Below are positions 59,003 through 64,000 of a DNA stretch of 64,000 nucleotides, piece after piece. This DNA comes from MGIIb-O1 sp002457595. Lineage in GTDB: Archaea > Thermoplasmatota > Poseidoniia > Poseidoniales > Thalassarchaeaceae. Location of the stretch: positions 486,980 to 550,979 of the forward strand of contig JBJLBO010000005.1 of assembly GCA_045568115.1 (NCBI GenBank), given 5' to 3'. A program made the translations under genes and the position numbers. The notes under the pieces are model-generated. The model ran no database searches and was not told the DNA's origin. It was given only the letters and a program-made list of their open reading frames with translations. How positions within the stretch are numbered: the stretch's first letter is position 1; each line of letters begins with the position of its first letter.

Positions 59003-61000
59003 TCACACCGCAAAAAACTCCGCGAGATTTTTCTCGCTAACTGAAACAACATTTTCAGACACCTCTTCAACAAGTAGTTCTGTGCCTAGAATCCCTGATT
59101 GACTGAGCTCTTGATAGAGACCACCAGCAAGGTCATCACTTGTTGCAAATACAATAACTTGATTGGACAACATAGGATAAAATCGTGTCACTGACCATGA
59201 CTTATGTTCAACATCCATTCGGGACGTGGGTGTGTCTATTACGACAGGAAGGGGTCTAGACCACTCTGTTGATGCTCTTCTTAGAGCATATACCAATGAA
59301 AGACCAACGTGTTGTTTCTCAGTTGCAGAAAGATCTCTTTCTAACCAATTTCCTTCAAAACCTTTCATTTTTAAGATTGGAGAATATGTTTCGGAATCAA
59401 TCTCAACCTTCTCTAGAAGATTCGACTTTCTCGAAAGTAAATCAAAACCTTCTCTGAATGAATCAGCCAATGGCTCGGAAAATTGGGCTCGAACATGTTT
59501 GGTTACAAGTTCAGTTAGAGATTCAATATTCTTAATTGTAGTAATGCGCTTGTTGAGTAGAGAATCTTTGTCCTCCGACTGCCGAATGTTATCGATTCTT
59601 CTCTCAACATCTAATATTCCTTCTTCAAGGCGTTTTATTTCACCTCGTATTCGAGCAAATTCGGCCTGACTTGTTCCAATTCCAACTGCTAATTGCTTTA
59701 GTTGGTCTGCTTTTTCACTAATGCCCAATCCTGCAGAGGCCTTTCGGAGATCTTGCTCTGCACGATTGAAGTTTTGAAGCCGATCAAGAGCAATTTCGAG
59801 AGAATCTGAGATTCGATCACGGGCTTCGTTGATACCTAGCTCAACATGGCGCAACTGAATATTTTGAAGATCAACTAATTCAAGATTTGAAAGTGGTAAA
59901 TCGGATTCGGAGGATGATTCTGTCTGAATAATTGAAGAACCTAAATTAATCAGTTTGCGCTGAGTTTTATCTGCAAGTCCAGAATCAGAAACTACGTCTC
60001 TTAGAAAATCAAGTTTGGATTCGGCATCTAATTCTGTCTCTTTAGTTTGAATGATTGAATCAAGAGACCAGTGCTCGAGATTCCCTGGGATTCCAAGAAC
60101 AACAAATGGAAGAGATTCCATCAAATGTTGGTGGAGTTCTTTTCGAGACGAGGTTAATTCAGATTGTGAAATAGCATAATTCATCCTTAATTGGACATTT
60201 TCAGAACCGCTATCTTTGGTTAGTTCTTCAATTTCAGTTTGTATCCGCCTGATCTCTGAATTTGCTGATGTTAATTCTTCTTCGTATCGATTCGATTTTA
60301 TATTGGCATCTTTTAGGTCTATTTTCAGTTGTTCCTGAATATCAACTAGAGTTGTTATATTAGACTCGGATTCATCAGGTGCAAGCGAAGTTAATGTCTT
60401 TCTTCTAACATTATTCAGATGCTTTTTCAGCTTGTGGAAAAGCCCCATACCAACCGCGTCATCAATCCCTGAAACAATCTCACTTTCAAGGCGGAGTGGA
60501 TTAAGGTCTGAGAGTCGTTCGCCATCTACGAAGAACTTCCTCATTGCTGCATATGGAAGATAATCTTCAAGCCATTCCTCAGCATTACTGAATGTTGATG
60601 TGTTTGATTCTTTTTCCAAGGGTTTCCCATTTATTGAGATGTGAAACTCCTCTCTTTCGTTGTCTTTTATTTCCTCACTAACCCAGTATGTTCTATTGAC
60701 ATTGATCGAACCAATCGCTGGGTCCTCAAGTTTCAATGAAATATGTAATTTTTCAGAATTATCGGCTTGTACACTGTAGGCATTCTTCATCCAATGATGA
60801 TATTTCACATCCGGATGAAGATATTTTATGGCTCTAGAACCATACAAACAAATTTGGATCGATTCCATTAGAGTTGATTTGCCAAGGCCATTATTGGCAG
60901 CCACTATCGTTAGTCTTCCCGAATCATTCTGGAGAGGGAACTGATGTTTTCCAGCGAAGCGCTTGAAATTTTGGATGTAAATTGAAGCGAAGGAAACCAT
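59003..61000 (-). CDS. dndD: DNA sulfur modification protein DndD (SMC-like ATPase)
   Basis: A 665-residue ABC/SMC-type ATPase. Walker A is VAANNGLGKSTLMESI near residues 33-48, the signature is LSATEKQHVGLSLVYAL, and Walker B is LPVVIDTPTSRMD. A long coiled coil fills the middle. It is thought to supply energy or DNA nicking for sulfur insertion. ATG 61000 lies two bases after the stop of the 59-residue small gene and starts MVSFASIYIQNFKRF, the usual beginning of DndD. Confidence 0.92.
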   Translation of the reverse strand: MVSFASIYIQNFKRFAGKHQFPLQNDSGRLTIVAANNGLGKSTLMESIQICLYGSRAIKYLHPDVKYHHWMKNAYSVQADNSEKLHISLKLEDPAIGSINVNRTYWVSEEIKDNEREEFHISINGKPLEKESNTSTFSNAEEWLEDYLPYAAMRKFFVDGERLSDLNPLRLESEIVSGIDDAVGMGLFHKLKKHLNNVRRKTLTSLAPDESESNITTLVDIQEQLKIDLKDANIKSNRYEEELTSANSEIRRIQTEIEELTKDSGSENVQLRMNYAISQSELTSSRKELHQHLMESLPFVVLGIPGNLEHWSLDSIIQTKETELDAESKLDFLRDVVSDSGLADKTQRKLINLGSSIIQTESSSESDLPLSNLELVDLQNIQLRHVELGINEARDRISDSLEIALDRLQNFNRAEQDLRKASAGLGISEKADQLKQLAVGIGTSQAEFARIRGEIKRLEEGILDVERRIDNIRQSEDKDSLLNKRITTIKNIESLTELVTKHVRAQFSEPLADSFREGFDLLSRKSNLLEKVEIDSETYSPILKMKGFEGNWLERDLSATEKQHVGLSLVYALRRASTEWSRPLPVVIDTPTSRMDVEHKSWSVTRFYPMLSNQVIVFATSDDLAGGLYQELSQSGILGTELLVEEVSENVVSVSEKNLAEFFAV

Positions 61001-61001
61001 T

Positions 61002-61181
61002 TCACTCACCCTCCATTTTATCCAGAATTTCAGTAAATTGTTGGATAATCTTAGGGCGAGACTTATGTCTAGAAGCATATTCAATCTGCAACAGTTGAAT
61101 GAAAATTTCGGCTAATTGCGAAGCGTTTTCGGAATCTATTTCCTCGGCAAGACGAACCATCTCGGCATATTCGATATTCAT
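61002..61181 (-). CDS. 59-residue small protein between dndC and dndD
   Basis: A short helical, acidic-amphipathic protein (MNIEYAEMVRLAEEIDSENA at the start, FTEILDKMEGE at the end). Its ATG 61181 overlaps the dndC stop as TGATG, and its stop is two bases before the dndD start, so it is embedded in the operon and almost certainly translated. No family recognised. It may be an adaptor between DndC and DndD. Confidence 0.75.
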   Translation of the reverse strand: MNIEYAEMVRLAEEIDSENASQLAEIFIQLLQIEYASRHKSRPKIIQQFTEILDKMEGE

Positions 61182-62308
61182 CACTCACCCTCCACTAAAG
61201 CTTCGCTAGTAAGTTGGGCCAGGTTCGCCTGTTCCTCGGCCCAAATTATGTGAATGTTCATTATTTCATCAGGTCGGATCAACTCTTCTCCAACCTTATC
61301 ATTCAACTTAACTAATTCATCCAATAAGTGCTTACGATATTCCATTGTATAAGGGCCAACGCCAACTGAACCGTCACGCTTTACCAAGACTCGGCCCTGT
61401 CTATTTCGACCTTGTACTCGATATCTCGGGTCATTTCTTTCATTCCTTAATTTGTCACGGAAATCTGCAAGTTGAATCAATTCATCGGTTAAGTAGTCAT
61501 CTCGCCCAGAACCAATTAATTCTCTAAGTGAACTATCCACTTCAACCACAGTACAAGTCCAACATCCAAAACGACTTCCCGCACATGTTTGCCGGGATGG
61601 ATCAAAAATTACCGGACATTCTCCGCTAGCTGCATCTTTGTAGAGGATGGCAAGATCTTGATTAATCTCATAGAATGGATTTGGAGAACCATTGCCCCAT
61701 TCAGGAGTTAGAAGATAGTCCCATACATTTTCAGTATTCCAATCTTCTATTGGTCTAATCACACCAGCCGTAGGCATTGTTCCATGAGTGTGAATATCAG
61801 TTCCTAGACTAGTATGGGATTCCATTGTCTTCTTTCTAGCATGACTCTCATCATATCTAGTACCTAATAGAAAATGAATTACAGGGGGAGTACCAAAAAT
61901 ATCTAGATTATCTTCAACAAATTTTGTTTGTGGCCTGATTTTCATGCGGTCAGTACACCATCTAAATTCTCTCACTGGAGTTGGATAGCCTCTCCCAATC
62001 AAATTGACCCAGAATGTTTGTTCCGGCTCAGGAGTTAATTCAACAACTTCTACAGGGAGTTCACGGTTCTCTACATATTTTCTTAACTCGGTGATGAAAT
62101 TGTGAACGTGGTTGATTACTGGTGGAGCCTCAACCAAAGTGTTCACACATGTAACGTAACATTTCTTTCTACGACGGATAGGAGGAGGCAAATTCTCGAG
62201 GGTCTCGAGCATCTTCATAGTGACCGCAGTACTATCTTTCCCGCCACTTAAGCCAACGACCCATGGGATATCTCCGGTCTCTTTGAAGAGCGTTTGGAGG
62301 TCGACCAT
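61181..62308 (-). CDS. dndC: DNA sulfur modification protein DndC (PAPS-reductase-like)
   Basis: A 375-residue PP-loop ATP pyrophosphatase. The PP-loop SGGKDS lies at residues 21-26. Cysteines Cys118 (RWCTDRMK), Cys231, Cys242, Cys249 and Cys252 (TCAGSRFGCWTC) are candidates for the Fe-S site and sulfur handling described for DndC. It activates the DNA backbone or sulfur for phosphorothioate formation. A possible TATA-like stretch (about 62387-62396) lies ~80 bases upstream on the minus strand. ATG start at 62308. Confidence 0.92.
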   Translation of the reverse strand: MVDLQTLFKETGDIPWVVGLSGGKDSTAVTMKMLETLENLPPPIRRRKKCYVTCVNTLVEAPPVINHVHNFITELRKYVENRELPVEVVELTPEPEQTFWVNLIGRGYPTPVREFRWCTDRMKIRPQTKFVEDNLDIFGTPPVIHFLLGTRYDESHARKKTMESHTSLGTDIHTHGTMPTAGVIRPIEDWNTENVWDYLLTPEWGNGSPNPFYEINQDLAILYKDAASGECPVIFDPSRQTCAGSRFGCWTCTVVEVDSSLRELIGSGRDDYLTDELIQLADFRDKLRNERNDPRYRVQGRNRQGRVLVKRDGSVGVGPYTMEYRKHLLDELVKLNDKVGEELIRPDEIMNIHIIWAEEQANLAQLTSEALVEGE

Positions 62309-62441
62309 GTCATCACCAGAGTTCGGTCAGCACTTAGGCATTGACTGCTGAGCACCGAGGGAAGCAGCATTCCTTATTGCGGCGGTACATAAGATATACT
62401 GAGAATTAACAAATCTCTAGTAAGTTAATTCGAATTTTTTT
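62309..62441 (-). promoter_or_regulatory. Probable dndC promoter region
   Basis: The 133-base gap between the PLD-type gene stop and dndC start is AT-rich. On the minus strand, a TATATCTTAT-like stretch about 80 bases upstream of the dndC ATG could be the TATA box, giving a leader of about 50-60 bases. No inverted-repeat operator was found. Confidence 0.4.
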
Positions 62442-63380
62442 TCAAGGAGTTTTTCGCCTTCGAATTAATTGGCTGTATCTGGGTATTCCAAATTCAAATT
62501 CCTCAGTTGTATCAAGTTCCTCTATCCATTCATATAGATTCTGTGTGAACATTGTCAGATCATCCCTGTTGGTCTTTTCTTTTCCCCCACATACTTCTCT
62601 CATGTTAATTCTCATCTGACCGAAACGCATCCATTCCTCAGTAATATCTGCTAACATTTTCTTAACGAGAGGAAGAGAAAAAAATCTCAATTGAAGCTGT
62701 CTAAAGAATTCATTTTTGTCATCTATGAATGAAACTCGGAGCACGGATAAGTCGTGTTCGGCATCCATTATTTTATCGCCAGAATGATCTGGACGATCGT
62801 GAAGAATATCATAGAGTTCGGTTGGAGTGAAAGTCCTTGGAAGACTATATGGCGATAGTGAATTTGAGTCAATAGGAGGTATGAAAGATTGAATTGGAGT
62901 TATTTCAGATAATGTTTGATTGGACAGCCACTCTGAATATGCATGATGAAGAGTATCATCTACCACTCGACCAACTGAGAGGAGATTTTCGAGAGAAGTC
63001 CAATCCGATTCGTTCGGCTTCACCTCACCCAATACCTCATCATTGGGGTTTGAAGAGGTCCCCATACCACTAGCAGTCAGATTGGCACTGCCTATCCACA
63101 TTTCTTCGCGTGGTATTGCGTAAATCTTCGCATGAAGCGTGTTCAGGATTCTGAGTTCCCAGCCTTTCTCCTGACACAATAAGAATAGGTCTAATGAGGA
63201 AGATCCCTGAATTAAGTTTGATTCAGCCCACGAGGTAAGTATTCTGACTGAGTTCGCCTGTATGGATTTGGAAAGCTCTCTAAGGGTGCTGGTCGAGATG
63301 TATGGGCTCACAATCACAAGTTCCTCGGCTTTCCTAGAGGTTTGCTTTCTGAGAAACCCGAAAAGGCCGCTCCATTGCAT
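62442..63380 (-). CDS. Phospholipase D-like nuclease family protein
   Basis: A 312-residue protein. One HxK motif is seen in LHAKIYAIPREEMWIGSANLT, typical of PLD-type nucleases found in defence and restriction proteins. The N-terminus (ELVIVSPYISTSTLRELSK) matches the PLD phosphodiesterase fold start. The C-terminal ~120 residues are not recognised. With one HKD half-site it would need dimerisation to cut. It sits upstream of dndC on the same strand. Confidence 0.75.
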   Translation of the reverse strand: MQWSGLFGFLRKQTSRKAEELVIVSPYISTSTLRELSKSIQANSVRILTSWAESNLIQGSSSLDLFLLCQEKGWELRILNTLHAKIYAIPREEMWIGSANLTASGMGTSSNPNDEVLGEVKPNESDWTSLENLLSVGRVVDDTLHHAYSEWLSNQTLSEITPIQSFIPPIDSNSLSPYSLPRTFTPTELYDILHDRPDHSGDKIMDAEHDLSVLRVSFIDDKNEFFRQLQLRFFSLPLVKKMLADITEEWMRFGQMRINMREVCGGKEKTNRDDLTMFTQNLYEWIEELDTTEEFEFGIPRYSQLIRRRKTP

Positions 63381-63389
63381 GAATGCACC

Positions 63390-63983
63390 TCAGGAGGTCC
63401 AGTCTTCTTCTTCTTCATTAGGTTCTTCGAGGAAATCATTGGAAACCATACCCCAGTCTCGTCTCATCCGCTGTATCTTTTTCAGATCATCTCCTTTTGA
63501 TTCATCCTCGATTCTAGCCCAGGCCGAGAACAGAAGTTTCAGAGCCTTAGCGGCTTGATGGGCTTTCGAGCGAAGCTCTCCCTCCGATATCTCTTCATCG
63601 TGCTCCAACCCATCCAAGGTTGAGATTAGGTATTTGTACGCCTTGTGTCTCTTGTTTAGATAAATCAGTAGCTTGCCAACCTCCTTCTCGACGGAGAAGA
63701 AGGCGTCTGAATCCATAGTTCTCTCCAAGTAAATTACCTTGTGGCCTAGGTTGACTATGTTCTTGATGTCTATTTCCTCTATCTCATCAGGTGTGATGCC
63801 GGCATCGGCCAATGCCTTCTCTAGTTTCTCTAACTTCTCTTCATCCGACTTGTCCTCGTCTCTATCACTGGCTCCTGAGAGGCCTCTTTGTTTTCTCTCC
63901 TCTATCGCTACAGTTGCCTGGCTCTCAGCATCATGTCTATTCTTACTCGAACTACGCGTGCCCTTCCCTGGGTTTTCAGCCAC
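63390..63983 (-). CDS. Highly charged helical protein, unknown, possibly 5'-partial
   Basis: A 197-residue, very charged protein. A basic/polar N-terminus is followed by long helices (LEKLEKALADAGITPDEIEE, VGKLLIYLNKRHKAYKYLI, AAKALKLLFSAWARIED) and an acidic C-terminus. No family recognised. GTG 63983 is the first start, but the frame remains open to the right edge, so the true start may be outside the window. It is nine bases upstream of the PLD-type gene and probably co-transcribed. Confidence 0.65.
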   Translation of the reverse strand: MAENPGKGTRSSSKNRHDAESQATVAIEERKQRGLSGASDRDEDKSDEEKLEKLEKALADAGITPDEIEEIDIKNIVNLGHKVIYLERTMDSDAFFSVEKEVGKLLIYLNKRHKAYKYLISTLDGLEHDEEISEGELRSKAHQAAKALKLLFSAWARIEDESKGDDLKKIQRMRRDWGMVSNDFLEEPNEEEEDWTS

Positions 63984-64000
63984 AATTACCTTTCTGATAT

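Noticed and set aside
1..64000. CRISPR array or insertion sequence
   Set aside because: No regularly spaced repeats with unique spacers, and no transposase reading frame with terminal inverted repeats, were seen. XerA lacks phage context.

Overview
The window is archaeal and most resembles a marine planktonic euryarchaeon of the Marine Group II (Poseidoniales) type. The domain call rests on a uS13-uS4-uS11-Rpo3 operon, family B DNA polymerase, FEN1 with a C-terminal PIP box, Sec61-beta, pantoate kinase and Trm-G10-like methyltransferase. The group assignment is inference from aerobic A1-type cytochrome oxidase, giant secreted beta-propeller proteins and many GTG/TTG starts. No complete IS element, prophage or CRISPR array was seen.

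Layout. 1-5.2 kb: partial PolB, IlvE, SprT-like protease, a frameshifted GIY-YIG gene, MscS and a small NTF2-like protein. 5.2-11.2 kb (minus strand): FKBP-type membrane protein, THUMP-like methyltransferase, the uS13/uS4/uS11/Rpo3 block and pantoate kinase. 11.3-21.2 kb: a 1249-residue polytopic membrane protein, PckA, nitrilase, aldo/keto reductase and a malic enzyme-phosphotransacetylase fusion. 21.4-35.5 kb: a 2871-residue surface protein, pABA synthesis genes (pabC-like, fused pabB-pabA), a structured non-coding leader and a secreted protein with a (Gly-Gln)36 tract between calcium-binding-type repeats. 35.5-41.6 kb: FEN1, Trm-G10-like, tRNA-Arg, MarC, VOC protein, RibD, diacylglycerol-kinase-like protein and tRNA-Ser. 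41.7-46.2 kb: the cytochrome c oxidase operon coxII-I-III-IV. 46.3-53.5 kb: small conserved genes, Lrp/AsnC regulator, NSUN methyltransferase, Sec61-beta, XerA-like recombinase and RimK-like ligase. 53.6-57.9 kb: a SAP-domain membrane protein, ParA, and an EamA transporter whose first residues copy the ParA-activating tail of ParB. 57.9-64 kb (minus strand): a DNA phosphorothioation island with dndC, a 59-residue small gene, dndD, dndE, a TusA-family sulfur carrier and a GIY-YIG nuclease, preceded by a PLD-type nuclease and a coiled-coil protein.

Two stretches stand out. The first is the Dnd island, whose overlapping tusA and GIY-YIG genes suggest a sulfur-delivery route and a linked nuclease not found in the textbook dndABCDE/FGH layout. 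The second is the ParA/transporter pair, which suggests a membrane-tethered ParA partner in place of ParB. A third candidate is the roughly 290-base leader at 33483-33768, which can fold into several stems, including two copies of one hairpin that differ by a compensatory base-pair change.
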